DNA from: an uncultured Odoribacter sp. | GTDB taxonomy: Bacteria > Bacteroidota > Bacteroidia > Bacteroidales > Marinifilaceae | Direction of reading: 5' to 3' | Assembly: GCA_944321165.1 (NCBI GenBank) | Contig: CALUKE010000002.1 | Span: 124,001-188,000, forward strand | DNA: 64,000 nt | In this document: piece by piece, positions 8,486 to 17,117 of the stretch | Position numbering within the stretch: position 1 is the first letter of the stretch | Layout: each line of letters starts with the position of its first letter | The notes under the pieces: model-generated | What the model saw: only the letters and a program-made list of their open reading frames with translations | What the model was told of the DNA's origin: nothing | Databases searched by the model: none | Program-made: the position numbers and the translations under genes

Positions 8486-9199
8486 TTATTTGTTTTCTTC
8501 TTTGTTTTCTTCCGGTTTTACAATTTCCAGCAATTCAACCTCGAAAATCAGGGTTTCATTCGGACCGATAGCGGAATTCCCTCTAGGACCATAAGCCTGG
8601 TCAGACGGAATAACGATTTCCCACTTGGAGCCGACAGGCATGGCTTGCAAAGCGGTTGTCCATCCCGGGATTACCCGATTCAACGGGAATTCGGCCGGTT
8701 CGCCTCTTTTGATGGAAGAATCAAATTCTGTACCGTCGATCAAAGTTCCTTTGTAATGTACTTTTACAATATCCGTCGCAGCCGGTTTCGGTCCTTCGCC
8801 CTGTTTGATGACTTTGTATTGGATACCATTGGCCAAGGTGTCTACGCCGGATTTTTTAGCGTTTTCTTCCATGAATTTTTTGCCTTTTTCCGCATTCTCG
8901 GCAGCTCTCTTCATGGCGATTTCTTGCATGAAATTGTTCAGGTACATCTGAATTTCATATTGTCCTTTACCGACCTCTTTTTTAGCAATGGCGGAATTGA
9001 GTCCTGCCATTAACGCTTCACGGTTGATTTCGGTGAAACCCATCTGTGTCAGACCGGATCCGTACATGTAACCGATATAATAACTGGCGGTATCTGCTGC
9101 ATTTTTCAAAGGCGCAGAAGTTTGGTTCATGGAACCGCTGTTGCAACTAACAGCCAGTGCTCCGACTGCCAGTGTAAGTAGTAAATTTTTAGCTTTCAT
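8486..9199 (-). CDS. FKBP-type peptidyl-prolyl isomerase, lipoprotein
   Basis: A 237-residue Mip-like cis-trans prolyl isomerase. Residues 1-19 are a lipoprotein signal ending in LAVSC, so the protein is membrane-anchored outside the cytoplasm. An all-alpha FKBP_N dimerisation region (about 30-125) precedes the FKBP_C domain (about 130-227): VHYKGTLIDGTEFDSS, the active-site tract VIPGWTTALQAMPVG, AYGPRG and LIFEVELLEI. The tail EENKEENK is charged. The gene starts 28 nt after a second, cytoplasmic FKBP gene; the two C-terminal domains are clearly paralogous. It probably assists folding of exported proteins. Confidence 0.93.
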   Translation of the reverse strand: MKAKNLLLTLAVGALAVSCNSGSMNQTSAPLKNAADTASYYIGYMYGSGLTQMGFTEINREALMAGLNSAIAKKEVGKGQYEIQMYLNNFMQEIAMKRAAENAEKGKKFMEENAKKSGVDTLANGIQYKVIKQGEGPKPAATDIVKVHYKGTLIDGTEFDSSIKRGEPAEFPLNRVIPGWTTALQAMPVGSKWEIVIPSDQAYGPRGNSAIGPNETLIFEVELLEIVKPEENKEENK

Positions 9200-9227
9200 G
9201 TTTTAAGATTTATTATTATTTTGAATT

Positions 9228-9830
9228 CTAAACAATCGCAAGAAGTTCAACATCAAAGATCAGGGTTTCGTTCGGGCCGATGGACTGTCCGGCACCATGT
9301 GTACCGTAGGCCAGGTTGGACGGAATGTACAACTGCCATTTAGATCCTACCGGCATCAGTTGCAGAGCTTCTACCCATCCGGCAATGACTCCGCTGACGG
9401 GGAATTCGGCCGGTTCACCTCTGCGGATGGAGGAATCGAACACCGTTCCGTTGATCAGACGGCCTTCATAGTGGCATTTGACTGTATCCGATGCCTGTGG
9501 TTTCGGACCGTTGCCTGCTTTTAGAATTTTATATTGCAAACCGCTGGGAAGGGCAACAACGCCTTCTTTCCCTTTGTTTTCGGCCAGGAATTTTTCCCCT
9601 TGTGCTTTTGCCTGATTGCCTTTTTCCTGTTGGAGTTTGTCGAAATAATCCTGCAGGATGTTATTGGCCTCATCCGGCATGATTTCCGGCATTTTCCCGT
9701 TAAACACTGTGTTCAGACCATCCAGAAAGGCTTCTGTGTGTAGGGTTTTTACTCCGGAGGAAATTAGATTACTGGCAATGCTCAGTCCCAAACTGTAGCT
9801 GACTTTATCAAGTTCGTCTGTGTATTTCAT
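9228..9830 (-). CDS. FKBP-type peptidyl-prolyl isomerase, no signal peptide
   Basis: A 200-residue paralogue of the neighbouring lipoprotein FKBP, with an FKBP_N-type helical part (1-105, DKVSYSLGLSIASNLI) and an FKBP_C domain (VKCHYEGRLINGTVFDSS, VIAGWVEALQLMPVGS, LAYGTHGAG, LIFDVELLAIV). There is no signal peptide or lipobox, so it should act in the cytoplasm, unlike its partner. It is the first gene of a two-gene operon. FKBP_N domains usually belong to exported Mip/FkpA proteins, which makes the cytoplasmic version slightly odd. Confidence 0.92.
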   Translation of the reverse strand: MKYTDELDKVSYSLGLSIASNLISSGVKTLHTEAFLDGLNTVFNGKMPEIMPDEANNILQDYFDKLQQEKGNQAKAQGEKFLAENKGKEGVVALPSGLQYKILKAGNGPKPQASDTVKCHYEGRLINGTVFDSSIRRGEPAEFPVSGVIAGWVEALQLMPVGSKWQLYIPSNLAYGTHGAGQSIGPNETLIFDVELLAIV

Positions 9831-9854
9831 CTGTCATTATTTATTAGTCGCGCG

Positions 9855-9862
9855 CAAAGATA
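9855..9862 (-). promoter_or_regulatory. Putative -7 element of the FKBP operon
   Basis: TATCTTTG on the minus strand, 25 nt upstream of the first FKBP start, fits TAnnTTTG. No TTTG is found at the -33 distance. The rest of 9831-9962 holds nothing else I recognise. Confidence 0.35.
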
Positions 9863-9962
9863 TACTAAAATTCTAATTTTTCCGATATTCTACGTAAATT
9901 TCGCTTCTTCGGTTTCTTAGTGAAATGTTTTTCTTTTGGAAAGAGAGTCCGGAAATTTTCTT

Positions 9963-10613
9963 TCAGGCGATTTGTCCATCGCTCAGATGAATTTTCCGAT
10001 CGGACATTTCAGCGAGTTCCGTGTCGTGTGTAACAATGACGAAAGTTTGTCCCAGTTCGTCTCTCAAAGAGAAGAACAGTTTGTGCAATTCATTTTTGGT
10101 CTGTGTGTCCAGATTGCCGGACGGTTCATCGGCCAGTACAATTTTGGGAGAATTGATCAATGCCCGGGCAACGGAAACCCGTTGTTGCTCTCCTCCGGAC
10201 AGCTCTGCCGGTTTGTGGGAGATTCGTTCTTTCAAGCCCATCAGTTCCAATAATTCGAAAGCTTTCCGTTCGGCTTCTTTCCGTCCGCAACCTTTGATCC
10301 AGGCCGGCATGCATACGTTTTCCAGTGCTGTGAATTCCGGTAACAGATGGTGGAATTGAAAAACAAATCCGATGTTGTGGTTACGGAAATCAGCCAGTTT
10401 GTTGGGAGAATAATGAGCGACGTTTTCCTGGTCGTACCAGACTTCTCCTTCATCCGGATAGTCCAGGGTTCCCAATATGTGAAGCAAAGTACTTTTTCCG
10501 GCACCGCTGGCTCCTACGATTGTTACGATTTGCCGCTCGGGAATGACCAAATCGATGCCTTTCAGGACTTGCAGGGTCCCATAGCTTTTCTTTATGTTTT
10601 TGATCTGGATCAT
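9963..10613 (-). CDS. lolD: LolD-like ABC transporter ATPase
   Basis: A 216-residue ATPase of the LolD/MacB/FtsE class that powers release of outer-membrane lipoproteins or a related export. I start at [12 protein letters not shown] (10613): longer in-frame forms read through the promoter. Visible are Walker [11 protein letters not shown]-loop [18 protein letters not shown], signature [15 protein letters not shown], Walker [13 protein letters not shown] and the H-loop VTHD. The sequence around the Q-loop and EPSGNLD fits LolD best. No permease is adjacent, so the partner (LolC/E or FtsX-like) must be elsewhere, and the specific role is inferred. Confidence 0.85.
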   Translation of the reverse strand: MIQIKNIKKSYGTLQVLKGIDLVIPERQIVTIVGASGAGKSTLLHILGTLDYPDEGEVWYDQENVAHYSPNKLADFRNHNIGFVFQFHHLLPEFTALENVCMPAWIKGCGRKEAERKAFELLELMGLKERISHKPAELSGGEQQRVSVARALINSPKIVLADEPSGNLDTQTKNELHKLFFSLRDELGQTFVIVTHDTELAEMSDRKIHLSDGQIA

Positions 10614-10649
10614 GTGGTAAGAAAAAACTAGTAGATAAATCAGTGTTTG

Positions 10650-10680
10650 CAAAGGTAAATATTTATCTGACATGAACAAA
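10650..10680 (-). promoter_or_regulatory. lolD promoter
   Basis: Reading leftward: TTTG (10680-10677), a 19-nt spacer, then TACCTTTG (10657-10650). This is a full match to the Bacteroidota sigma-ABfr consensus and would give a leader of about 30 nt. Confidence 0.6.
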
Positions 10681-10720
10681 TCAAAGATGTTTTTCCCTTT
10701 CGTGAATTTCATGAAAAAAG

Positions 10721-10751
10721 TTTGAGTATTTGAAATTTAATATTACTTTTG
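10721..10751 (+). promoter_or_regulatory. tRNA-Leu promoter
   Basis: TTTG (10721-10724), a 19-nt spacer and TACTTTTG (10744-10751), a full consensus match, end 19 nt before the tRNA. It lies back to back with the lolD promoter. Confidence 0.65.
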
Positions 10752-10770
10752 CACCGTCTAAAACTGGCAC

Positions 10771-10852
10771 GCGGGCGTGGTGGAATTGGTAGACACGCTA
10801 GACTTAGGATCTAGTGTCGCAAGACTTGGGGGTTCGAGTCCCTTCGCCCGTA
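10771..10852 (+). tRNA. tRNA-Leu (anticodon TAG)
   Basis: Folds as a class II tRNA of 82 nt. The acceptor arm GCGGGCG pairs with CGCCCGT (first pair G-T). The D-arm contains GGTGGAATTGGTAGACAC. The anticodon stem is 10798-10802 with 10810-10814, the loop is CTTAGGA, and the anticodon TAG is at 10805-10807. A short variable arm (TGTCGCAAGACTT) and the T-loop GGTTCGAGTCC follow. The 3' CCA is not encoded. It reads CUA and, by wobble, other CUN leucine codons. Confidence 0.95.
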
Positions 10853-10861
10853 CGGAATGAG

Positions 10862-10887
10862 GAAGCCACCTTGCGCGAGGTGGCTTC
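10862..10887 (+). terminator. Probable terminator after tRNA-Leu
   Basis: A perfect 10-bp stem (10862-10871 with 10878-10887, 6-nt loop) begins 9 nt after the tRNA. The following tract TTCTG is a weak T-run, so it may also serve as a processing stop. Confidence 0.55.
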
Positions 10888-10945
10888 TTCTGATGAAGAA
10901 GAGAGTGAATTAAATATATAACAATTGCTATAATTCAAGAATGGC

Positions 10946-12298
10946 ATGAATATTACGAAAAACCAGATTGACGATCTGAACGCAACGATTAAGATCGAAT
11001 TAGGTAAAGAAGATTACGCCGGACGCGTAGAGAAAGCATTAAAAGATTATCAGAAGAAAGTAGTTGTAAACGGTTTTCGTCCCGGAAAAACTCCGATGGG
11101 AATTGTGAAGAAAATGTATGGAAAATCTCTGCTGGTGGATGAAATCAACAAGGTGCTGGGTGAGTCATTGAACAATTATATCAAAGAAAATAATCTGCAG
11201 ATTTTGGGCGAACCGCTTCCCAATGAGACGGAACAGAAAGAATTGAATCTGGAAGATGAGCAGTTCGAATTTTTCTATGATATCGCTTTGTCTCCGGAAG
11301 TGAATGCCAAACTGAGCAAACGTGAAAAGATTCCTTTCTATACCATCAAAGTAGATGATGAAATGATCGACAAGCAGATCGAAAGCATCTGCAAAAATAA
11401 CGGAAATCTTTTGCCGGTGGACGAGATTGAAGGAACGGAATATCTGAAAGGGGAATTGATCGAGTTGGATGCCGATGGAAATGAAAAAGAAGATGGCATT
11501 AAGAATGAAGATGCCTCCATGTCCGTTTATCACATGAAAGATGAAGAGGCTGTGAATGCTTTTAAAGGCAAGAAAGCAGGTGAGGAAGTGAAATTCAATG
11601 CCGCCAAAGCTTTCCCGAATAAGACCGATTTTGCAGCTATGTTGGGTGTGAGCAAGGAAAATGCAGAAAAAGCCGGAGAAAATTATTGCTTCATCATCAA
11701 AGAAATCAAACGTTATGTGGATGCGGAGGTAAATGAAGAACTGTTTACAAAACTGTATGGAGAAGGAGCCATCAAGGATGTGGCAGATTTCCGTGCTCAT
11801 GTAAAAGCAGATATCGAAAAGCAATTGAAAGGACATTCCGAATATCGTTTTACGATTGATGCCAAAGAAAAACTGGTGAAGAAAAACGAAGAGGTGGTAT
11901 TGCCGGAAGCTTTCCTGAAAAGATGGATCGTGGCTGTCAATGAAAACATGACACCGGAAGAGGTGGAAAAAGATTTCGGCGGTTATCGGGACGAATTCAA
12001 ATGGCAGTTGGTGAAATCCGCTATTGTTAAGGAGTATGGAGTGAAGGTGGAAGCTGATGACATGAAAAAAGAGGGGCGTCAGATCGCCGCTGCTCAGCTG
12101 CAGCAGTACGGTTTATACGGTCTGACCGACGAACAGCTGGATGGTTTTGCTGCAAAACTGCTGGATGATGAGAAACAGCGGCAACACCTGTATGAAAGAG
12201 CATTGGATAACAAAGTATTCGAAGTGATTCGGGAGAATGTAAAACTCGAAGAACAGGAAATTTCTATGGCTGATTTCGAAAAATTGTTCCAGAAATAA
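10946..12298 (+). CDS. tig: Trigger factor
   Basis: Ribosome-associated chaperone that meets nascent chains at the exit tunnel. The 450-residue protein begins MNITKNQIDDLNATIKIEL and has the ribosome-docking signature GFRPGKTP (residues 43-50) in the N-terminal domain. The central part (about 150-245) corresponds to the PPIase-like domain and is divergent, as in other Bacteroidota. The C-terminal part is helical, charged and chaperone-like. It follows tRNA-Leu and is closed by its own terminator. In many bacteria tig is followed by clpP-clpX; here that linkage is absent. Confidence 0.95.
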   Translation: MNITKNQIDDLNATIKIELGKEDYAGRVEKALKDYQKKVVVNGFRPGKTPMGIVKKMYGKSLLVDEINKVLGESLNNYIKENNLQILGEPLPNETEQKELNLEDEQFEFFYDIALSPEVNAKLSKREKIPFYTIKVDDEMIDKQIESICKNNGNLLPVDEIEGTEYLKGELIELDADGNEKEDGIKNEDASMSVYHMKDEEAVNAFKGKKAGEEVKFNAAKAFPNKTDFAAMLGVSKENAEKAGENYCFIIKEIKRYVDAEVNEELFTKLYGEGAIKDVADFRAHVKADIEKQLKGHSEYRFTIDAKEKLVKKNEEVVLPEAFLKRWIVAVNENMTPEEVEKDFGGYRDEFKWQLVKSAIVKEYGVKVEADDMKKEGRQIAAAQLQQYGLYGLTDEQLDGFAAKLLDDEKQRQHLYERALDNKVFEVIRENVKLEEQEISMADFEKLFQK

Positions 12299-12318
12299 GA
12301 TTTTGGAAATAATATTGG

Positions 12319-12415
12319 AAAGAGACTGCTTGAAAGGTATGCTGTCAGGATGGGGGATTCCGGAATGACGAATAAAAGGCTTTTCAATCAGTCTCTTTTT
12401 CTTTCTTTTTAATTT
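12319..12415 (+). terminator. Terminator of tig
   Basis: AAAGAGACTG (12319-12328) pairs with 12389-12398, and after one mismatch TTGAAA (12330-12335) pairs with 12382-12387. The hairpin carries a 46-nt apical loop and is followed by a long T-rich run (TTTTTCTTTCTTTTT). Confidence 0.8.
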
Positions 12416-12425
12416 TCCTTGGAGT

Positions 12426-13643
12426 ATGTATCAGACACACATATTAGCGAATGGCCTGAAAATTATTCATCAGCAAGTAAGCGGGAAGGCTGCCTGGTGC
12501 GGATTGATTATCGGTGTAGGGAGTCGGGATGAAGATCCGGAGGAAGAAGGAATAGCTCATTTTATCGAGCATGTGATCTTCAAGGGAACAGAAAAACGGA
12601 AGGCTTTTCATATTTTGAGCCGGATGGAGGATGTCGGCGGAGAACTGAATGCTTATACGACCAAAGAGGATACTTGTATTTATGCCTCTTTTCTTGCCAA
12701 GGATTACGGACGGACGTTGGAATTGTTTTCTGATATTGTTTTCCATTCAATATTTCCTGAAAAGGAGATTGAAAAGGAAAAAGAGGTGGTGATCGATGAG
12801 ATCAACTCTTACAAAGACAGTCCGAGCGAGTTGATTTTTGATGATTTTGAGGAGTTGATTTATCAGGGATATCCCATTGGTCGAAACATTTTGGGAAGTG
12901 AACAGGCTGTAAAGGAATTGAACCGGGAAAAAATCATCCGGTTTGTCAGACGCAATTACCTGCCGGAAAGAATGGTCATCAGTTCAGTCGGTGATATCTC
13001 TTTTGAAAGATTGATTCGACTGATAGAGAAATATTTTGCCGGTTTTTCTTCTGTGCATGTTCCGTTGGAACGGAAACGTCCGGAGATTTATTTGCCACAA
13101 CAGAAAGTGGTAGAGATGGATACCTATCAGAATCATTGTATCATCGGCAATATTGCGTATGATTATACGGAAGAAAAACGGGTTGCTTTGTCTTTGCTGG
13201 TAAATATTTTGGGGGGAACCGGTATGAATTCCCGACTGAATCTGAATATTCGGGAACGTTACGGTTTGGCTTACAATATCGAGGCTGCCTATACGCCTTA
13301 TTCGGATACAGGGGTATTTACCGTATATTTCGGTTGTGATGCCGGAGATTTGGAAAAATGTTTGCGTTTGTGCCGAAAGGAAATGGCTGCTTTGGGAGAA
13401 GAACTTTTGGGATTCAATCAATTGCGCAAGGCCAAAAATCAGATGATCGGTCAAATCATGCTGGCATCGGAGAATTATGAAAATATGATGCTTTCCAGTG
13501 GGAAAAGTTTTCTGATTTATGATAAAGTGGATGAATGGGAAACTGTCTGTTCGGAAATCAGGGAGATTACACCGGAATTGTTGCAGCAAGTAGCTCGGGA
13601 AGTGTTTGCTTTGGAAAAACAGTCGGTTTTGATTTATCGATAA
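12426..13643 (+). CDS. M16-family zinc peptidase
   Basis: A 405-residue insulinase/pitrilysin-type metallopeptidase. The inverted zinc motif HFIEH is at 45-49 (H45, E48 and H49). The downstream third ligand region is KEVVIDEINSYKDSPSELIFDDF near residue 120. The C-terminal half is the inactive, structurally matching M16_C domain, with GGTGMNSRLNLNIRERYGLAYNIEA (the RYGLAY block that helps bind substrate). It has no signal peptide, so it is the cytoplasmic single-unit, mitochondrial-processing-peptidase-like form that works as a dimer. It is cotranscribed with an O-methyltransferase 13 nt downstream. The substrate is unknown. Confidence 0.92.
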   Translation: MYQTHILANGLKIIHQQVSGKAAWCGLIIGVGSRDEDPEEEGIAHFIEHVIFKGTEKRKAFHILSRMEDVGGELNAYTTKEDTCIYASFLAKDYGRTLELFSDIVFHSIFPEKEIEKEKEVVIDEINSYKDSPSELIFDDFEELIYQGYPIGRNILGSEQAVKELNREKIIRFVRRNYLPERMVISSVGDISFERLIRLIEKYFAGFSSVHVPLERKRPEIYLPQQKVVEMDTYQNHCIIGNIAYDYTEEKRVALSLLVNILGGTGMNSRLNLNIRERYGLAYNIEAAYTPYSDTGVFTVYFGCDAGDLEKCLRLCRKEMAALGEELLGFNQLRKAKNQMIGQIMLASENYENMMLSSGKSFLIYDKVDEWETVCSEIREITPELLQQVAREVFALEKQSVLIYR

Positions 13644-13656
13644 ATGATAGAAAAAG

Positions 13657-14295
13657 ATGGAAATGGATATAGCGTTGGAGCGATATATAGAGGCTCATAC
13701 AGAGAGAGAACCGGAAATTCTGGCTCAACTGTCGCGGGCTACCCATCAGAAGATTTTGCGTCCAAGGATGCTGTCGGGTAATTTGCAGGGACAGTTTTTA
13801 AAAATGCTGTGCCAGATGAATCGGGTGCATCGGGTGCTGGAGATCGGTACCTTTACGGGATATGCCGCTATCTCCATGGCTATGGGCCTGGAAAAGGACG
13901 GTATTCTTCACACCATCGATATCAACGATGAACTGGAAGATTTTACTCGACAATACTTAGAACGCAGTGGCTTGTCCGATCGGATTGTATTTCATATCGG
14001 TGATGCCCGTGAAATCATACCACAGCTGGAGGACTTTTTTGATCTGGTATTTATCGATGCTGATAAACGGCAGTATGCCGAATATTACCGTTTGGTATTT
14101 GATCGGGTCCGGTCGGGGGGAATGATTGTAGCCGATGATGTTCTGTGGGACGGAAAGGTGGCTGCTCCGGATCTTCGGGATGCTCAGACCCGGGGAATTC
14201 TGGAATTCAACGACTTGGTACAGTCGGACGATCGGGTAGAGAATATTTTGTTGCCGGTCAGACATGGATTGATGTTGATCCGGAAAAAGGAATAA
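13657..14295 (+). CDS. SAM-dependent O-methyltransferase (caffeoyl-CoA/catechol type)
   Basis: A 212-residue methyltransferase_3 family protein. LEIGTFTGYAAISMAMGL is SAM motif I, TIDINDELEDF supplies the acidic residue for the ribose, and FDLVFIDADKRQYAEYY carries the metal-binding aspartates, with VADDVLWDGKV following. These enzymes methylate catechol-like hydroxyls with Mg2+, and some act on tRNA (TrmR-like, 5-hydroxyuridine). The substrate here cannot be decided; a tRNA-wobble role is a real alternative given small bacterial homologues. It is in an operon with the M16 peptidase. Confidence 0.88.
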   Translation: MEMDIALERYIEAHTEREPEILAQLSRATHQKILRPRMLSGNLQGQFLKMLCQMNRVHRVLEIGTFTGYAAISMAMGLEKDGILHTIDINDELEDFTRQYLERSGLSDRIVFHIGDAREIIPQLEDFFDLVFIDADKRQYAEYYRLVFDRVRSGGMIVADDVLWDGKVAAPDLRDAQTRGILEFNDLVQSDDRVENILLPVRHGLMLIRKKE

Positions 14296-14303
14296 GCGGG
14301 AGA

Positions 14304-14334
14304 TTGTTTCCTTTTGGAATAAATTTTACCTTTG
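14304..14334 (+). promoter_or_regulatory. thyA promoter
   Basis: TTG (14304-14306), a 20-nt spacer and TACCTTTG (14327-14334) lie 39 nt upstream of the thyA ATG, a near-consensus Bacteroidota promoter. Confidence 0.55.
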
Positions 14335-14373
14335 TAAAGATTTTGGGAATATACATGCATTAATAATTTTGAC

Positions 14374-15168
14374 ATGAGACAATATTTGGACTTGTTGGAT
14401 CGTATTCTGAAAGAAGGTACGAAAAAAACAGACCGGACGGGTACCGGAACACTCAGTGTATTCGGGCATCAGATGCGCTTTGATTTACAGGCAGGCTTTC
14501 CTTTGCTGACAACGAAAAAATTGCATCTCAAGTCGATTATTTACGAGCTGCTCTGGTTTTTGAAAGGAGATACCAACGTGGCTTATTTGCAGGAACATGG
14601 AGTGAGAATCTGGAACGAGTGGGCCGATGCTCAGGGGGATTTGGGACATATTTACGGTTATCAGTGGCGTTCCTGGCCCCGGCCGGACGGTTCTCATCTG
14701 GATCAGATTGCTCAGGTGGTTCATGACATCCAGCAAACCCCCGATTCCCGGCGTTTGATTGTCAGTGCCTGGAATGCCGGAGACATTGAGAATATGGCCT
14801 TGGCTCCCTGTCATGCCTTGTTCCAGTTTTATGTGGCGGGCGGTAAGTTGTCCTGCCAGCTTTATCAACGAAGTGCCGATACTTTTTTGGGTGTTCCTTT
14901 CAATATCGCTTCCTATGCCTTATTGACAATGATGATGGCTCAGGTGTGTGGATTGCAGGCCGGCGAATTTATACATACCCTGGGCGATGCTCATATTTAT
15001 TTGAATCACTTGGATCAGGTGCGTTTGCAATTGACTCGGGAACCGCGGGCTTTGCCCCGGATGCAGATCAATCCGGCCGTGAAAGATATTTTTGGTTTTT
15101 CCTATGAGGATTTTGAACTGACAGGTTATGATCCTCATCCGCATATCAAAGGGGATATTTCGGTTTAA
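14374..15168 (+). CDS. thyA: Thymidylate synthase
   Basis: Methylates dUMP to dTMP using methylene-tetrahydrofolate, producing dihydrofolate. The 264-residue length equals that of E. coli Thy[20 protein letters not shown] binds phosphate, [12 protein letters not shown] carries the nucleophile C146, and [19 protein letters not shown] binds substrate. It is preceded by a good promoter. Dihydrofolate reductase, its usual partner, is not adjacent here but lies at 34205-34693 on the other strand. Confidence 0.97.
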   Translation: MRQYLDLLDRILKEGTKKTDRTGTGTLSVFGHQMRFDLQAGFPLLTTKKLHLKSIIYELLWFLKGDTNVAYLQEHGVRIWNEWADAQGDLGHIYGYQWRSWPRPDGSHLDQIAQVVHDIQQTPDSRRLIVSAWNAGDIENMALAPCHALFQFYVAGGKLSCQLYQRSADTFLGVPFNIASYALLTMMMAQVCGLQAGEFIHTLGDAHIYLNHLDQVRLQLTREPRALPRMQINPAVKDIFGFSYEDFELTGYDPHPHIKGDISV

Positions 15169-15263
15169 AAAAAATCGGCTTGAATTTCCTTTTGATATTT
15201 TTTGTTTTTAATGTGATTGTATTTTATGATTGTCGTGTGTCGGTGATTTCAAAGACGATTTAA

Positions 15264-15818
15264 ATGGAGTTTTCGGAATTGGAAATAACAGCTCTGACAA
15301 AAGGAGACACAAAAGTTTTTCATAAATTGTATAAACATTTTTTTGTAGCTCTTTGTGTATTTGCCCGGAACTTTTCCTTGGATCGGGAAGAGGCGGAGGA
15401 TATTGTGCAGGAGGTATTTTGTCATTTGTTTGATGAGCATCGTCTGTTTGATGGCATGAATTCCTTGAAATCCTATCTTTATACGGCAGTCCGCAATCGT
15501 TGCTTAAATTATCTTCGGGATGAGAAACGTCGTTCTCAGCGCGAGGCCCAATTTTTAAATGATCTGTATGCAGAAAGAGATGAGGCGGATCGAGCTCTGG
15601 AGAATGAAATTTATCGTCAATTGCAATTATTGATGGAAGAATTGCCTGCCCAGTGTAGAAATATTTTTCAGCGGACTTTGCAAGGAGATACCTCTGAAAA
15701 AATTGCCCGCGATTTGAATCTTTCTGTGGATACGGTAAAGAATCAACGAAAAAAAGCAAAAAAGATTTTGCGTGAGCGTTATTCTTTGTTGTATGAGATT
15801 TTTTTAATCTTTTTTTGA
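15264..15818 (+). CDS. ECF-type RNA polymerase sigma factor
   Basis: A 184-residue sigma-70 family member with regions 2 and 4 only. Region 2 has LDREEAEDIVQEVFCHLFDE and the SYLYTAVRNRCLNYLRDEKR stretch; region 4 has the helix-turn-helix SEKIARDLNLSVDTVKNQRKK. Such sigma factors in Bacteroidota are paired with a FecR anti-sigma and a SusC-like receptor carrying an STN domain, and all three are here in order. Binding of ligand at the outer membrane should release this sigma factor to raise transcription of the downstream genes. The 95-nt gap before it holds no convincing promoter. Confidence 0.93.
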   Translation: MEFSELEITALTKGDTKVFHKLYKHFFVALCVFARNFSLDREEAEDIVQEVFCHLFDEHRLFDGMNSLKSYLYTAVRNRCLNYLRDEKRRSQREAQFLNDLYAERDEADRALENEIYRQLQLLMEELPAQCRNIFQRTLQGDTSEKIARDLNLSVDTVKNQRKKAKKILRERYSLLYEIFLIFF

Positions 15819-15893
15819 TTTTGTACGATTTTTTTCTGATTGGGATGACCACTTTTGGGAATGGTGGTGTCTTAATAATAAATCGTAATAAAT

Positions 15894-17036
15894 ATGAGGG
15901 CAAAAATACCATGGGAGTACGCGGATCTCATCGCGAAGAAATGGAGTGATGGTCTAAATCCGGAAGAAGAGCAGCTTTTGCAGCAATGGGTGGATGCATC
16001 TGCTGAAAATCGCATTTTGTACGAGCGGGTGGTTGCTGGGGAAAAATTCGCTGATTATCAGCAAAAAGCGTTGGAACATGATTTCCAGTCTGCTTATGAA
16101 GCTTTTCGTTTGTATGCAAAAACGCGGAGACATCATCTTTGGAAACGTTGGGGAATGGTGGCTGCCATTTTGATTCCTTTTGCTTTGGGCATTGGATTGT
16201 ATTTCCAAAAGGATGTCAGTATACCTTTATCACAATCGGAAGAAATCTGTCCCGGAAAATATCAGGCCGTGTTGACTTTGGCGGATGGAAGTGAGCTTTT
16301 TCTATCTTCTTCTCTTGGACAGGACAGTTTGAAGCAGATATCGGCAGTGGTTCATTCGGATACCTTGATTTATGAAAAAAGTACGGAAAAACTTCAGGCA
16401 GAGTTTCATAAGATTGAGATTCCTCGGGGAGGAGAGTATATGCTTAAACTGGCCGATGGTACCCGGGTCTGGTTGAATGCGGAAACCGAATTAAAATATC
16501 CGGTCGCCTTTACCGGTCATCAGCGGAAGGTGTATTTAAAGGGGGAAGCTTATTTTGAGGTGGTTCGTGATTCCCTGCATCCTTTTGTGGTGGCAACGGG
16601 CGAACAGGAAGTGACGGTTTTGGGTACTACCTTTGCCATCAGGGCTTACGCGGAAGAGAAAGAGATTCTGACAACATTGGAAACCGGTAAAGTAAATGTA
16701 CGGGTAGCGGCTGAAGAATTGACATTACATCCGGGACAGCAATCCTGTTTCTCGGCAGGACATTTGACGGTGGAAACGGTCAATACTTCCTTGTATACCG
16801 CTTGGCATAAAGGTATCTTTATTTTCCAAAATGAATTTCTGGAAGATATTCTGATTACGTTGTCCCGGTGGTATAATATTGAAGTATTTTATGCGCAAGA
16901 AGATCTGAAACATCTTCGATTTACGGGGGAACTTTTACGCTATGACCGCATTCAGGATTTTTTGAACAGACTGGAACTTCTGGAAAAGGTGCGATTTACG
17001 ATAAAAGATAGAACGGTGACTGTTTCAGCATATTAG
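15894..17036 (+). CDS. FecR-type transmembrane anti-sigma factor
   Basis: A 380-residue inner-membrane regulator. The N-terminal cytoplasmic part (1-80, with KKWSDGLNPEEEQLLQQW) should bind the sigma factor. One membrane helix covers about 86-104 (WGMVAAILIPFALGIGLYF). The periplasmic FecR domain (about 175-275) has the IPRGGEYMLKLADGTRVWLN start and the FVVATGEQEVTVLGTTFAIRAY strand pair. A DUF4974-type C-terminal domain (about 300-380) is related to STN/secretin folds. It sits between the ECF sigma gene and susC. The neighbouring SusC has the matching STN domain. Confidence 0.93.
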   Translation: MRAKIPWEYADLIAKKWSDGLNPEEEQLLQQWVDASAENRILYERVVAGEKFADYQQKALEHDFQSAYEAFRLYAKTRRHHLWKRWGMVAAILIPFALGIGLYFQKDVSIPLSQSEEICPGKYQAVLTLADGSELFLSSSLGQDSLKQISAVVHSDTLIYEKSTEKLQAEFHKIEIPRGGEYMLKLADGTRVWLNAETELKYPVAFTGHQRKVYLKGEAYFEVVRDSLHPFVVATGEQEVTVLGTTFAIRAYAEEKEILTTLETGKVNVRVAAEELTLHPGQQSCFSAGHLTVETVNTSLYTAWHKGIFIFQNEFLEDILITLSRWYNIEVFYAQEDLKHLRFTGELLRYDRIQDFLNRLELLEKVRFTIKDRTVTVSAY

Positions 17037-17117
17037 AAAGCAGGAATGCGCCAACATCCCTGCTTGAAATAACGCTTGCGACAACAAGCATTTTATAAAT
17101 TCAATCTTTACAAAGTT

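Noticed and set aside
15819..15893. A terminator between the sigma and FecR genes
   Set aside because: Only a short imperfect ACCAC/GTGGT pairing is visible without a T-run, and the two genes are functionally linked, so I did not annotate it.
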